Part shown: in pieces, positions 16,690-25,556 of the stretch
Layout of the letters: each line of letters opens with the position of its first letter
Position numbering within the stretch: the stretch's first letter is position 1
DNA from: JAUSIF01 sp040901465
Lineage (GTDB): Bacteria > Pseudomonadota > Alphaproteobacteria > Rhizobiales > Xanthobacteraceae
Length of the DNA: 64,000 bases
Assembly (NCBI GenBank): GCA_040901465.1
Contig: JBBDYN010000028.1
Location: forward strand, 186,001-250,000
Reading direction: 5' to 3'
Made by a program: the position numbers and the translations under genes
Notes under the pieces: model-generated
What the model was told of the DNA's origin: nothing
Seen by the model: only the letters and a program-made list of their open reading frames with translations
The model's database searches: none

Positions 16690-17433
16690 TCAGGCGTCGT
16701 CCCCGAGATAGGCGCGGATCACTTCCCCGTCGCTCAAGACGTCATTGGGCGTGCCTTCGGCGATCTTGACGCCGCTGTTCATCACGACGCACCGGTCGCA
16801 CAGCGCGCGGATCGCGTCCATTACGTGCTCGACCACGATGATCGTCCGGCCTTCCGCGCGTAATTTCTCGATCAGTCTGATTCCAACTTTCAACTCGGTC
16901 GGATTGAGACCCGCGAGCCATTCGTCGAGCAGCAGGACCTTCGGGTCGGATGCGAGCGCGCGCGCGAGCTCGACCCGCTTCTGGTCGATATAGGTCAGCG
17001 CCGACACAGGTGTTTCTGGCGGCACTTCGACGCCCACGCGCCGCAGGAGCCCGCGCGCGTAGTCGTCGAGCTCGCGGCCCCATCGGCGCGCGTGGCCGAA
17101 GACCCCGCCCGCAGCGACGTTTTCGAGCACTGTGAGGGCAGGCAGCATGCGTACGATTTGGAATGTACGCGCGACGCCCAAACGCGCGATCACGCTTGCC
17201 TGCGCGCCGGAAATATCGTCGCCGTAGAGCTCGATTCTTCCGGATGTCGGCTTCAACGCACCCGAGATCAAATTCATCATCGTGGTTTTGCCGGAGCCGT
17301 TTGGTCCGATGAGACCCAGCACCTCGTTCTCGGCAATATCGAACGTCATGTTTCCGACAGCGACGAGCCCGCCGAATCGTTTCGAGATGTCATCGACGGT
17401 CAATGTCTTCGTGGCGCGCGAAGGACTAAGCAT
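16690..17433 (-). CDS. ABC transporter ATPase of the second Liv-type importer, unusual signature motif
   Basis: A 247-residue LivG-like ATPase. Walker A GPNGSGKT is at 43-50 and RTFQIVRMLPALTVLENV follows at the Q-loop region. The ABC signature is LTYIDQKR at 145-152 where LS(Y/G)G(E/D)Q is expected, so the invariant glycine is isoleucine, and Walker B ends DEWLAGLNP (169-177) instead of DEP. The switch histidine in VVEHVMDAI is present. This is the only ATPase gene of its operon; no LivF homologue follows. I chose the ATG at 17433, which overlaps the end of the LivM-like gene by 8 bp; a longer frame to 17475 runs deeper into that gene. I recall similar DEWLAGLNP ATPases from related bacteria, so this may be a genuine subfamily. 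Confidence 0.88.
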   Translation of the reverse strand: MLSPSRATKTLTVDDISKRFGGLVAVGNMTFDIAENEVLGLIGPNGSGKTTMMNLISGALKPTSGRIELYGDDISGAQASVIARLGVARTFQIVRMLPALTVLENVAAGGVFGHARRWGRELDDYARGLLRRVGVEVPPETPVSALTYIDQKRVELARALASDPKVLLLDEWLAGLNPTELKVGIRLIEKLRAEGRTIIVVEHVMDAIRALCDRCVVMNSGVKIAEGTPNDVLSDGEVIRAYLGDDA

Positions 17434-18436
17434 GGCGGTGCTTCCAGCGATGCCAATAGCCTTCGACCAGGCCAACGAAGCCGTGCGGAATTATGTAGAC
17501 GATGAGCAGGAATGCGACGCCGAGAAGAAGCGTCGTCTGCGCCGGGAATTTCGACGAGATCAGCTCCCAGAGAATGGTGAATGGGATCACGCCGAACAGC
17601 GGCCCCCATAGCCGGTGCACGCCGCCGAGCAGCGACATGATCACCACCTGGAAAGAAAGGAACGGGCTGAACGCAAGCGTCGGCTCCACATAGCTCCAGC
17701 GCGGTGCGACGAGCGCGCCCGTGATCGCCGCGAACGCGCTCGAGATTACGAACAGCACCACCTTTGCACGCGCCGTATTGATGCCGCTGTGCACGGCGAC
17801 GATTTCGTCATTGCCGATGATGCGGAGCGCGAATCCAAGCCTCGAGCGCCCGATCCACCAGCCGACAAAAAAAACGATCGCGGCCAAGCCCAACAGAAGC
17901 CAGTATAGCCGCTCGTCCGGCATATCGATCAGCACATAGAGCCCGCTGCTTCGGCCCATGATGTGCTGCGCCCAGGCCATGATCTGGCGCACGAGCTCGG
18001 CGAGCCCGAGCGAAAAAATGACGAAATAGACGCCCGCGACCCGCAGCGTGGCGAGGCCGACGACGGCAGCGAACAGCGCGCCCGCGATGCCCGCGAGCAG
18101 CACCAGAACCGGGTAAGGAGCAAGGTCGAGGCCGCGAGCGACGGTGTACATGCCGATGCCGAAGAACGCCGCAGTCGCAAGCGAGATGTAATTCGTCGGT
18201 CCGGAAAACAGCGCCCACGAGGTCGCGAGCACAGTGTACATCGCGATCGAAACGCCGATCGACAGCAGGTAGCCGGTCGCGAACAGCGGTAACGTCGCTG
18301 CGGCGATAAGAATCAATACGGCGATGGTCAGATTTCTCGCTTCGACGGCTGTGAGGCGTGCCACCCCGCGAACCGAGTGCTCGGTCGGACCGAGCGCGTC
18401 GAACGGCACATCGCCGCGCTTGTCGATGCTGGTCAC
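17426..18436 (-). CDS. Branched-chain amino acid-type ABC permease (LivM family), second system
   Basis: A 336-residue membrane protein with a cytosolic N-terminal extension (about 35 residues) and some nine hydrophobic segments. LFSGPTNYISLATAAFFGIG around 77-96 and LGFALRIIGNDEIVAVHSGI around 201-220 are LivM-type motifs. Its ATG overlaps the end of the LivH-like gene (ATGA type) and its own end overlaps the ATPase gene, so the four genes form one unit in the order binding protein, LivH, LivM, ATPase. The substrate is unknown. Confidence 0.92.
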   Translation of the reverse strand: MTSIDKRGDVPFDALGPTEHSVRGVARLTAVEARNLTIAVLILIAAATLPLFATGYLLSIGVSIAMYTVLATSWALFSGPTNYISLATAAFFGIGMYTVARGLDLAPYPVLVLLAGIAGALFAAVVGLATLRVAGVYFVIFSLGLAELVRQIMAWAQHIMGRSSGLYVLIDMPDERLYWLLLGLAAIVFFVGWWIGRSRLGFALRIIGNDEIVAVHSGINTARAKVVLFVISSAFAAITGALVAPRWSYVEPTLAFSPFLSFQVVIMSLLGGVHRLWGPLFGVIPFTILWELISSKFPAQTTLLLGVAFLLIVYIIPHGFVGLVEGYWHRWKHRHA

Positions 18437-19299
18437 GACGTGCGCCTCCCGAACAGCCCCTCAGGCTTCACCAAGAGGATGATGATGAACAGAATATAGG
18501 CCGCGGCGAGCGTGAGCCCCGGGTCGATCAGCGAAGCGACCACGGTTTCGGTCAGCCCGAGGATGAAAGAGGCCGCGATCGCGCCGCGAATTTCACGCAC
18601 GCCGCCCATGATCACGATCACCAGCGCCTTCAGCGTGAAAATGACGCCGAGCGAGGCGTCGAAGGTGAGAAACATGCTGAGGAAGGTGCCGCCGGCGGCC
18701 GTCACGGCTCCGCCCAGGGCGAACGCCAGCGCCGATGCCTGGTTCACGTTGATGCCGACGATCGCGGCGGCCGTCGAGTCGACCGCGACTGCCCGCAGCG
18801 CGCGCCCGGTGCGGGTCCCGTGCAGCCACGCATAGAGTCCGAAGCAGAGGATCACCGACCCGATGAAGGCGGCAATGCGGTTGAGGCCGTATGGCTGGCC
18901 GAAGATGAAATAGGGTCGCGCGAGATACGAGTAACTCAGGTACTCGCCGCCGAATACGGCAAGCAGAATTCCGACGAAGATGAAACTCAAGCCGAACGTC
19001 GCGAGGATGCTGTCGACTTCAAGTTGCCCCTGGCTCTTCGCACGCTTGACGAGCGGTAGGATCAGAACGCGGTAGACAATCCAGTTTGCGACGAACGCGA
19101 GCGGAATGATGATGATGAGCGCATAGACTGGGCTCGCTTGCGTGGCGCTGTAAAACCAGAACGTGCCGAATGCGCCGGCGACGAGAATTTCGCCGTTTGC
19201 CAGATTCATGATGCGGGCGACGCCGTATTGGAGCTGCAGCCCCATCGCCATCAGGGCGTAGGTTCCGCCGAGCAGCAATCCAATCAGAATAATGTCCAT
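18433..19299 (-). CDS. Branched-chain amino acid-type ABC permease (LivH family), second system
   Basis: A 288-residue polytopic membrane protein: MDIILIGLLLGGTYALMAMG then YGVARIMNLANGEILVAGAF (family RxxNLAHG with H replaced by N) and GRALRAVAVDSTAAAIVGIN are LivH motifs. It pairs with the overlapping LivM-like gene. It starts 75 bp downstream of the binding-protein gene, with a strong hairpin in between. Confidence 0.92.
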   Translation of the reverse strand: MDIILIGLLLGGTYALMAMGLQLQYGVARIMNLANGEILVAGAFGTFWFYSATQASPVYALIIIIPLAFVANWIVYRVLILPLVKRAKSQGQLEVDSILATFGLSFIFVGILLAVFGGEYLSYSYLARPYFIFGQPYGLNRIAAFIGSVILCFGLYAWLHGTRTGRALRAVAVDSTAAAIVGINVNQASALAFALGGAVTAAGGTFLSMFLTFDASLGVIFTLKALVIVIMGGVREIRGAIAASFILGLTETVVASLIDPGLTLAAAYILFIIILLVKPEGLFGRRTS

Positions 19300-19328
19300 G
19301 ACGAATGCGTCGGCGCGTCAGTAGAAAG

Positions 19329-19361
19329 CGCCCGGCGCGGCAGGAGATTCCGCGCCGGGCG
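19329..19361. promoter_or_regulatory. 12-bp perfect hairpin between binding-protein and permease genes
   Basis: CGCCCGGCGCGG and CCGCGCCGGGCG form a perfect 12-bp stem around a 9-nt loop, 13 nt past the stop of the binding-protein gene on the minus strand. There is no long T-run after it, so it is more likely an mRNA-stabilising or attenuating element than a full terminator. Confidence 0.65.
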
Positions 19362-19374
19362 AAAACGTGCGAGA

Positions 19375-20568
19375 TTACCAGCCGGCCTTCAACGAAACAT
19401 CGGCATCTTTGGTGTTGACGCCCTTGACGCCGTGGAACGCGCCGTCCTTCCACTGACCGACGGTCCAGAACCACGGGTTCGACTGCTTCCGCTGGTCGAT
19501 GGTTCCGGCGATCGTCTGGAACGTGCGCGACTTGATGTAATCGTTGACCGCCTTGCGATCGGTCGAGCCCACGCCTTCGATGGCCTGTTCGAGCACCTGC
19601 AACGCCGCGTAGTAGATCGCGCTGCCCCAGTAATCGGCGTCGACGCCGGTCACTTCCTTGTGCCGCTTGCGATAGTCCTGGATCGCGGGCGTGTTCTGAA
19701 TGCCGCCTGCGCCCAGAATGCCCTCTGCCGATTTGCCGAACTTCGCGCCAAAGGCGGGGAAGGCCGTCGCCACGGCCGAGTAATAGGCCTTGACGCTCAG
19801 TCCTTCGATTTTGGCTTGTTCGGCCAAACCGAAACTGTCGGGCGGATAGGACCAGGCTACGAACGAATCCGGATTGGCGGCCTTGGCCGCCTTCACGACC
19901 GGCGCGAGATCCTGCGTGCCGAGCGGATACGACTTGTCGTAAACGAGTTCGAATCCGGCCTTCGTGAACACGGGACGGGCGGCGTTCGCCAATTCGATTC
20001 CGAACGCGTCCGCCACGTTGACCATGGCAACCTTGTTTCCGATCTTCTTTTCATCGACGAGTTTCTTGAGAATTTCAGCTACCGACCGCGCGTACGAGGT
20101 CGTGTCGCCGATCCAGAAATAGATCGTCGGATATTTCTTGATGAGTTCGTCGATCTGATCGGTGACGGCCGCAACCGCGAACTGCGGATAGCCGTGCTTG
20201 GCGAACGTCGGCGCCGCCGCCAGATTGAAGCCGGTGCCGTAGGGCGCGAAGATGAAATCGGCCTTGTCCTGCGTCGCCAGCCGCTCCACTGCCTTGATCG
20301 TTTCGCCGGGGTTCGTCTTGTCATCATAGACGATCAGTTCGACCTTCTTCTGACCGGTCTTCAGCTTGAGCCCGCCGCGCTTGTTGACGTCGCTCGCCCA
20401 AAGGTCGAAATTGGGAAAGTGAGTGACCGCGGCACCGCCGGCGAGCGGTCCGGTCTTCGGCCCGACCACTCCGATCTTGATCGTATCCTGAGCACGGGCG
20501 CTGCCGAGGCCGAGCAATCCGGCCACGACCGACGCCAATGCAAATTTCAGTACTGTCTTTAGTTGCAT
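19375..20568 (-). CDS. Periplasmic binding protein of the second Liv-type ABC importer
   Basis: A 397-residue type-I periplasmic binding protein. The signal peptide is residues 1-26 (KTVLKFALASVVAGLLGLGS, cleavage after ARA), and the mature start QDTIKIGVVGPKTGPLAGGA is typical. IYFWIGDTTSYARSVAEIL and IYYAALQVLEQAIEGVGSTD continue the family pattern. Ligand class is not predictable; the presence of a second operon next to another Liv-type system suggests different but related solutes. First gene of its operon, with a TATACT-like -10 about 74 nt upstream of the start. Confidence 0.9.
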   Translation of the reverse strand: MQLKTVLKFALASVVAGLLGLGSARAQDTIKIGVVGPKTGPLAGGAAVTHFPNFDLWASDVNKRGGLKLKTGQKKVELIVYDDKTNPGETIKAVERLATQDKADFIFAPYGTGFNLAAAPTFAKHGYPQFAVAAVTDQIDELIKKYPTIYFWIGDTTSYARSVAEILKKLVDEKKIGNKVAMVNVADAFGIELANAARPVFTKAGFELVYDKSYPLGTQDLAPVVKAAKAANPDSFVAWSYPPDSFGLAEQAKIEGLSVKAYYSAVATAFPAFGAKFGKSAEGILGAGGIQNTPAIQDYRKRHKEVTGVDADYWGSAIYYAALQVLEQAIEGVGSTDRKAVNDYIKSRTFQTIAGTIDQRKQSNPWFWTVGQWKDGAFHGVKGVNTKDADVSLKAGW

Positions 20569-20880
20569 CGTTCCCTCCGCGTGAACTCTGATTTTTTATG
20601 CGGGTTGGCTTCCGCGTGCGCGTGGTTAGTAGCGCCCTTGCAGTATAGGGCATATTTCCAGATAAGTTGAGGGTCCAACAATCCACCATGGGTGGTTCTC
20701 CTCGGTGGTGGTGATGCGCCCGCCGGCCAGTTGACGGCACGGGCCGCCTCGACGGCTCCGGGAAGCCCTTGATTTTCCTGCCCTGCGCCGATGGTGGCCG
20801 GCCGCCCTATGTCCGGTTGGAATCCGTCGGCGCGGCCCGCCGGCCGTGATCCAAAAATGCGCAATCGCCCGGCCGGCGCC
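20569..20880. other. 312-bp intergenic region with promoter-like elements for the second importer
   Basis: No gene is seen. On the minus strand a -10-like TATACT (20642-20647) lies inside GCCCT-N8-AGGGC (20632-20649), a short inverted repeat that could be an operator; the -35 box is weak. Near 20843-20880, GGCCGGCG and CGCCGGCC can pair across a long loop just after the TRAP permease stop and may help end that transcript. Confidence 0.35.
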
Positions 20881-22770
20881 CTAGGCGGCGACGCTCTTGC
20901 GTTCCGCGGCTAGTCTTGAAAACACCAGGATCAGCGCAATTCCGACGGCGATCACGCCAAGATTGAACGGCGAATCGCCGCCGATCCAGACGGTCGAGGA
21001 CCCGACGATCAGCGCGAGGACAAGCGCCGCGATCCGCTCCGCCCGGGTCAACTGTATCGACCCCATCGAGCCTTCCGCCGCCCACGCGAGATAGGCGCCC
21101 GAGATCAGCACGGTGACGACTGCGTAAATGATCTCGGTCGTCGATCCGTGCAGGATGAGCGCGGGATTGAGCGCGAACAGAAACGGCAAGAGATAGCCCG
21201 ACGCGCCTGTGCGGATCGCGTCCATCGAAGTGGTCCAGAGATCGGAGCCGGCGAGCCCGGCAGCCGTATAGGACGACATCGCGACCGGCGGCGTCAGGAA
21301 CGACATCATGCCGAGATAAAAGATGAACATGTGCGCGCCGAGCGGATAGAGACCCATCTTCACGAGCGCGGGCGCGAGCACCACGGACAAGAGAACGTAC
21401 ACCGCCGACGTCGGCAGCCCCATGCCGAGCACGAGCGCGATCGCTGCGGTGATAAGGAGCATTGCGAAGATGCCGGCGTTTTCACCTACGTGCGTGAGCA
21501 GAAGCGTGATCGTGAATGCAAGCCCGGAAATATTCAGTGCGCCGATGACGATGCCGGCCGCCGCACTGACGAGAAGGATCGGCACCATTTCTTTGCCGAC
21601 GCCGACCGTCACGGCGCCGAGCAAATCTCGCCAGCGATAGTCCCGTCGCTTGATCGCACCGAGCGCCACCATCGCGACCGCAGCATAGATCGCCGCCCGT
21701 TCGACCCGCGTACCTTCCCAGAACATCAGATAGATCAGCAGCACGATCGGCATCAGAAAGATCCAGCCTTCGGCTAACACCGTGCGCAACCGCGGCAGTT
21801 CCTCACGTGGCAAGCCGACCAATCCGTTGCGCGCGGCATAGCTGTCGATCTGCAGGAACATCACGACGTAGAAGATTGCGGCCGGGATCGCTGCGGCGAT
21901 GATCACGTCCGTGTAGGGGATCTGCAGAAACTCGGCGATCAGGAACGCCGTCGCCCCCATGACCGGCGGCGTAAATTGTCCTGCGGTCGAGGAGCTTGCT
22001 TCGATCCCCGCCGCCATCGACGGCCGGAAGCCGGCGCGGATCATCAGCGGTATCGTGACGATGCCGCTCGAAACGACGTTCGCGACCACCGATCCGCTGA
22101 TCGTGCCGAACAGCGCCGACGATGCGACCGCGACCTTTGCAGGCCCGCCGCGATAATTTCCGAGAATCGCCATTGACGCATGATCGAAGAATTGGCCCGC
22201 TCCCGCGGCTTCAAGCGCCTTAGAGAAAATGATGAAGGCGAGCACGATCGTGGTCGCAACGCCGAGCACGAGCCCGGGCACGCCGTTCGAGTCGTAATAG
22301 AGGTAGAGGATCAGCCGGCTCGGCTCGGTATATTGTCCTTCAAGCGCGCCGGGAAACCAGTGGCCGATGAATCCGTAGAGCCCTATCAGTCCCATCGTGA
22401 GCGTGATCGCGAGTCCGACGTTCTGATAGAGCGAAAGCAACAGCAGGCCGAGCGCGAGCAATCCCGGCAGCCAGCGATCGAGCGGGCGCGTCGTCGGATC
22501 GACGACCCAATCCCCGAAATTGTAGGCGGCGAGCCCCCAGACGGCGAGCGCGACAAGCGCGAGCACGACTTCCAGCCGTCCTGCACGTTTGCCGAACGGT
22601 GTTTGAATGAAGCCGGCTCCGGTCACCAGCCCAGCGACTAGGAGATAGAACTGTTCCTGAAGGATGCCGCCCCAGCCAAGCTGGAGCGGCGCGTCGAAGA
22701 CCCACAGAATGCCAAGTATCGTGATCACGGCCAGGTAGATGCGCCGAATCCACTCCGCCAGGACGGCCAT
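20881..22770 (-). CDS. TRAP transporter fused permease (4TM/12TM)
   Basis: A 629-residue membrane protein combining the small and large TRAP permease subunits in one chain. N-terminal hydrophobic segments (to about residue 150) are followed by the large-subunit core: MAILGNYRGGPAKVAVASSA, FGTISGSVVANVVSSGIVTI, STAGQFTPPVMGATAFLIAE, and a second half with GLPTSAVYVLLSVVLAPALV and FYLGMMSFLTPPVAMSSYTA. Fused permeases pair with TAXI-type binding proteins, and such a gene lies directly upstream. I start at the ATG at 22770 because GGAG precedes it and the first membrane segment follows; 69 further upstream codons look unsupported. It is a Na+ or H+-coupled importer of organic acids or amino acids. 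Confidence 0.92.
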   Translation of the reverse strand: MAVLAEWIRRIYLAVITILGILWVFDAPLQLGWGGILQEQFYLLVAGLVTGAGFIQTPFGKRAGRLEVVLALVALAVWGLAAYNFGDWVVDPTTRPLDRWLPGLLALGLLLLSLYQNVGLAITLTMGLIGLYGFIGHWFPGALEGQYTEPSRLILYLYYDSNGVPGLVLGVATTIVLAFIIFSKALEAAGAGQFFDHASMAILGNYRGGPAKVAVASSALFGTISGSVVANVVSSGIVTIPLMIRAGFRPSMAAGIEASSSTAGQFTPPVMGATAFLIAEFLQIPYTDVIIAAAIPAAIFYVVMFLQIDSYAARNGLVGLPREELPRLRTVLAEGWIFLMPIVLLIYLMFWEGTRVERAAIYAAVAMVALGAIKRRDYRWRDLLGAVTVGVGKEMVPILLVSAAAGIVIGALNISGLAFTITLLLTHVGENAGIFAMLLITAAIALVLGMGLPTSAVYVLLSVVLAPALVKMGLYPLGAHMFIFYLGMMSFLTPPVAMSSYTAAGLAGSDLWTTSMDAIRTGASGYLLPFLFALNPALILHGSTTEIIYAVVTVLISGAYLAWAAEGSMGSIQLTRAERIAALVLALIVGSSTVWIGGDSPFNLGVIAVGIALILVFSRLAAERKSVAA

Positions 22771-22811
22771 TCTCGCTCCGATGGATGTTGACGCTGGCCG
22801 CGGACGGCGAA

Positions 22812-23825
22812 TTACATGACCTTCTTGTCGGCCATGTCGTTCTTGTCCGACCACATCTTCTTCGCTTTGAACGCGGCGATCGCGCCCGGGTGATAGGGCA
22901 CGACGTTGGTCGCGCGCGACAGGTCCTCGAGCTTGGCCGGGCGCAAGGCCGGATAGTCCTTTTGCAGTTCCGGCCAACTCTCGACCAGGATCGTGGTCAA
23001 CTTGTTCGCGTCGTCGTTCGACACGCTCGCTCCCGTCACAAGGAACACATCATACGTGCCGATCGTGACTGGTTCGGTTACTTCCGGCATGCGTGGGTTC
23101 GGCGCGAGCTTCAGGAGCGAAGTTCCCGGGAGCGTTTTACCCATGAATTCGTCGGTGGCGTTCGGGCCTGTGACGTTGAGATAGCGGACGCCGCCTGGAA
23201 CCGAAGCGTGCATTTCCTGGACCATGGCAATACCGGCGGCGACGGCGGAAGCATCCGCAGTCTTGTCGGCGACGGCGTCAAGACCCTGCTTGAGGCCTGC
23301 GACCGTCACCGGCATCACGTCGGAAAGTTGCAGTCCGCCGGCCTTGATTAGCGCCTCGTTCATCGGCTTCAGGCCGAGGAGCGCCTTGAACTCCATGACG
23401 ACCTTCTTGCCTTTGAGGTCTGCGATCGTCTTCAGCCCGGAGTCGGCACGCACAGTGAAGGTATAGGGGAGCGAAAAGATGCGCACGAGCGAGCGCAGAT
23501 TCTTCATCGCCTTGCCCTGGTAGTCATTCTCGCCGCGATAGGCGGCGCCCGAATCGAGCGTGGAGGCCAGGCTCGACGTCAGCTCGCCGTTGTTGACGAG
23601 CGGGAGCGCTACCGACGATCCGGCAAACGGCTGCACGATCGCCTGCACGCCCATCTTCTCGGTCAGAACCTTGGCGATGCCGCCACCCAGCGAATAGTAG
23701 ATGCTGCCGGCCGGGTTGGTGCCGATCGTGATGCGCTTGGCCTGTGCCAGGGCCGGCAGCCCCGGCGCGAGGGCGACCGTGGCTCCGGCGGCACCGATGA
23801 ACTGGCGGCGTGTGAACTTGTTCAT
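22812..23825 (-). CDS. TAXI family TRAP transporter solute-binding protein
   Basis: A 337-residue extracytoplasmic binding protein. The N-terminus MNKFTRRQFIGAAGATVALA is a twin-arginine-like signal (RRQFIG) with cleavage around residue 28 (ALA-QA). RITIGTNPAGSIYYSLGGGI at the start of the mature part is the TAXI-family hallmark. FSLPYTFTVRADSGLKTIAD and DVFLVTGASVSNDDANKLTT continue the family pattern. The ATG at 23825 with GGGAG upstream is preferred over a longer frame to 23939. First gene of a two-gene unit with the fused permease, 41 bp apart. Ligands known for TAXI proteins include glutamate-like molecules; none can be assigned here. Confidence 0.92.
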   Translation of the reverse strand: MNKFTRRQFIGAAGATVALAPGLPALAQAKRITIGTNPAGSIYYSLGGGIAKVLTEKMGVQAIVQPFAGSSVALPLVNNGELTSSLASTLDSGAAYRGENDYQGKAMKNLRSLVRIFSLPYTFTVRADSGLKTIADLKGKKVVMEFKALLGLKPMNEALIKAGGLQLSDVMPVTVAGLKQGLDAVADKTADASAVAAGIAMVQEMHASVPGGVRYLNVTGPNATDEFMGKTLPGTSLLKLAPNPRMPEVTEPVTIGTYDVFLVTGASVSNDDANKLTTILVESWPELQKDYPALRPAKLEDLSRATNVVPYHPGAIAAFKAKKMWSDKNDMADKKVM

Positions 23826-24130
23826 GACATTTCTCCCGGGGTTTGCTCTGAGGAACTTCAGTCGGGCATCGGTTGGGTCGCATTGCCGGATGCCGGCGGC
23901 GATTTTCAGCCATGGTAAGTCTATGATTGAATTCGACAAGCAAATTTGTGAAGGCCATTTGCCGGGTCAAGGGCCATCGGTCCGGAATGCGAACACCGCG
24001 TCCCCGCCGAATATTCGTTCGCGGGCCTTCGCAACCCCCTCAAATACCGATCCACGTGCGTTTTGCGGCTGCGTCCCAAGGCGCCGCGCGACGTGATATG
24101 ACCGGCGCGACCAAGACGAGGATTCGTAGA

Positions 24131-24922
24131 ATGACCGCATCCGATAAAATTGCCACGCGCCGGGAAGGCCGCATCGGTTATCTCATCTTCAATAATCCCG
24201 ATCGCCACAATGCCGTGTCGCTCGCGATGTGGGAGCGGGCGGCCGAGGTCCTCGGGGAGTTCGCGAGCGACAGCAATATCGGCGTCGTCGTCCTGACCGG
24301 TGCCGGCAACAAATCGTTTGTCTCGGGCGCGGACATTTCCAAGTTCGAGAATGAGCGTGGCAGCGAAGAAGCCGTTTCGCGCTACAACGCCGCGGTCGAG
24401 AAGGCCTATTCCGCGGTCCACGACTTTCCCAAACCGACGATTGCGATGATCCGCGGCTACTGCGTCGGCGGCGGTCTCGGCCTCGCCGCGAACTGCGACA
24501 TCCGCATAGCGTCCGATCACGCCCACTTCGCCATGCCCGCGGCCAGGCTCGGGCTCGGCTACGACTTCGCGGGCATCCGGCGGTTCGTGGAAGCGCTCGG
24601 CCCATCCTTCACCAAGGAGATGTTTTTCACGGCACGCCGATTTGACGCGAGCGAAGCGCGCGTGATGGGGTTCGCAAACCGCGTCGTGCCGGACGGCGAG
24701 ATCGAATCCTATGTCAGAGGTTACGCCGACATGATCGCGGCGAACGCGCCGCTTACGATTGCGTCCGTGAAATTCATCGTTGGCGAGTTGCTGAAGGACG
24801 AATCCGAGCGCGATCTCGCGCGCTGCGCGAAGCTCGTGCAGCGCTGCTTCTCGAGTCGCGACTACGAGGAAGGCCGCAAGGCGTTCATGGAAAAGCGCAA
24901 GCCGATCTTCACCGGCAACTAA
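24131..24922 (+). CDS. Enoyl-CoA hydratase/isomerase family protein
   Basis: A 263-residue crotonase-fold protein. The first oxyanion segment is NKSFVSGADISKF (about residues 60-72), and the second GYCVGGGLGLAANCDIRIAS (about 112-131), typical of enoyl-CoA hydratases and their relatives. MPAARLGLGYDFAGIRRFVE occupies the place of the second catalytic glutamate region, but the usual glutamate pair (E in FxxPEVxLG) is replaced by AARLGLGY, so a hydratase reaction is not certain; isomerase or hydrolase relatives also differ there. Divergent from the TRAP binding-protein gene. I start at the ATG at 24131; one 11 codons upstream is possible. Confidence 0.88.
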   Translation: MTASDKIATRREGRIGYLIFNNPDRHNAVSLAMWERAAEVLGEFASDSNIGVVVLTGAGNKSFVSGADISKFENERGSEEAVSRYNAAVEKAYSAVHDFPKPTIAMIRGYCVGGGLGLAANCDIRIASDHAHFAMPAARLGLGYDFAGIRRFVEALGPSFTKEMFFTARRFDASEARVMGFANRVVPDGEIESYVRGYADMIAANAPLTIASVKFIVGELLKDESERDLARCAKLVQRCFSSRDYEEGRKAFMEKRKPIFTGN

Positions 24923-24989
24923 AGTCGACGCCCGCGATCGGTATTGCAACGGACCGCGGGCGTGTCGGCAAAGAATTATTCTCTTGCGC

Positions 24990-25556
24990 TTACCCGGCCG
25001 GCCACACGTAGGCAATCACGCGTCCGGCGGAGTAGGGAGCTTCCGCGACCGTGTTGTTGTGGTTGCCGGAAATCAGGATCGGGTTCCCACTTGCGTCGAT
25101 CCCGGTGACGATCCCGACATGCCCGCCGTTCTTGCCGCGGCCGATCACCGCGATTGCACCGACACGCGGCCCGGAAATCCGCTGGCCGTAGCTCGTGAAC
25201 GAGCGCGCCGTGCTCGACGCGGTTCCTTGCATGCCGCTCCGTTTCAAGACGAGATTCATGAAATCGGCACACCACAGACTCCTGCGGCCGGTTGGGTTGG
25301 TTCCGGTGTATTGCTTCGCGACCGAAATCCACGTCGGGCTGCCCAAGCCTGCGGAATAGTTGTTGCCGAGGCTTGCGGTTTGAACGGCGCGCGATTTCTT
25401 TTGCAATTTTTGTGCGCCCTTGCTCTGCGCGCTCGGCGCGATTTGTGTGCTCCGCGGATTGAACTGAGAGTCGTCGAAGCGATCGGCGAATGATGCGCCG
25501 GGCGCCGCCATTGTAAGCAAAACGAGACCAATGACAGCTCGAGCATGTCGAACCAT
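24990..25556 (-). CDS. Secreted CHAP/NlpC-like TIGR02594 family protein
   Basis: A 188-residue exported protein. The signal peptide spans about residues 1-24 (VRHARAVIGLVLLTMAAPGA, cleavage after SFA). A basic linker with QKLQKKS leads into the papain-like domain from about residue 70. The likely catalytic cysteine is in GRRSLWCADFMNLVLKRSG and the histidine in GKNGGHVGIVTGID, the arrangement of cell-wall amidases/endopeptidases of the CHAP/NlpC type. It probably acts on peptidoglycan in the periplasm, which is inference from fold. Convergent with the enoyl-CoA hydratase gene, divergent from the hydantoinase gene. Confidence 0.82.
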   Translation of the reverse strand: MVRHARAVIGLVLLTMAAPGASFADRFDDSQFNPRSTQIAPSAQSKGAQKLQKKSRAVQTASLGNNYSAGLGSPTWISVAKQYTGTNPTGRRSLWCADFMNLVLKRSGMQGTASSTARSFTSYGQRISGPRVGAIAVIGRGKNGGHVGIVTGIDASGNPILISGNHNNTVAEAPYSAGRVIAYVWPAG

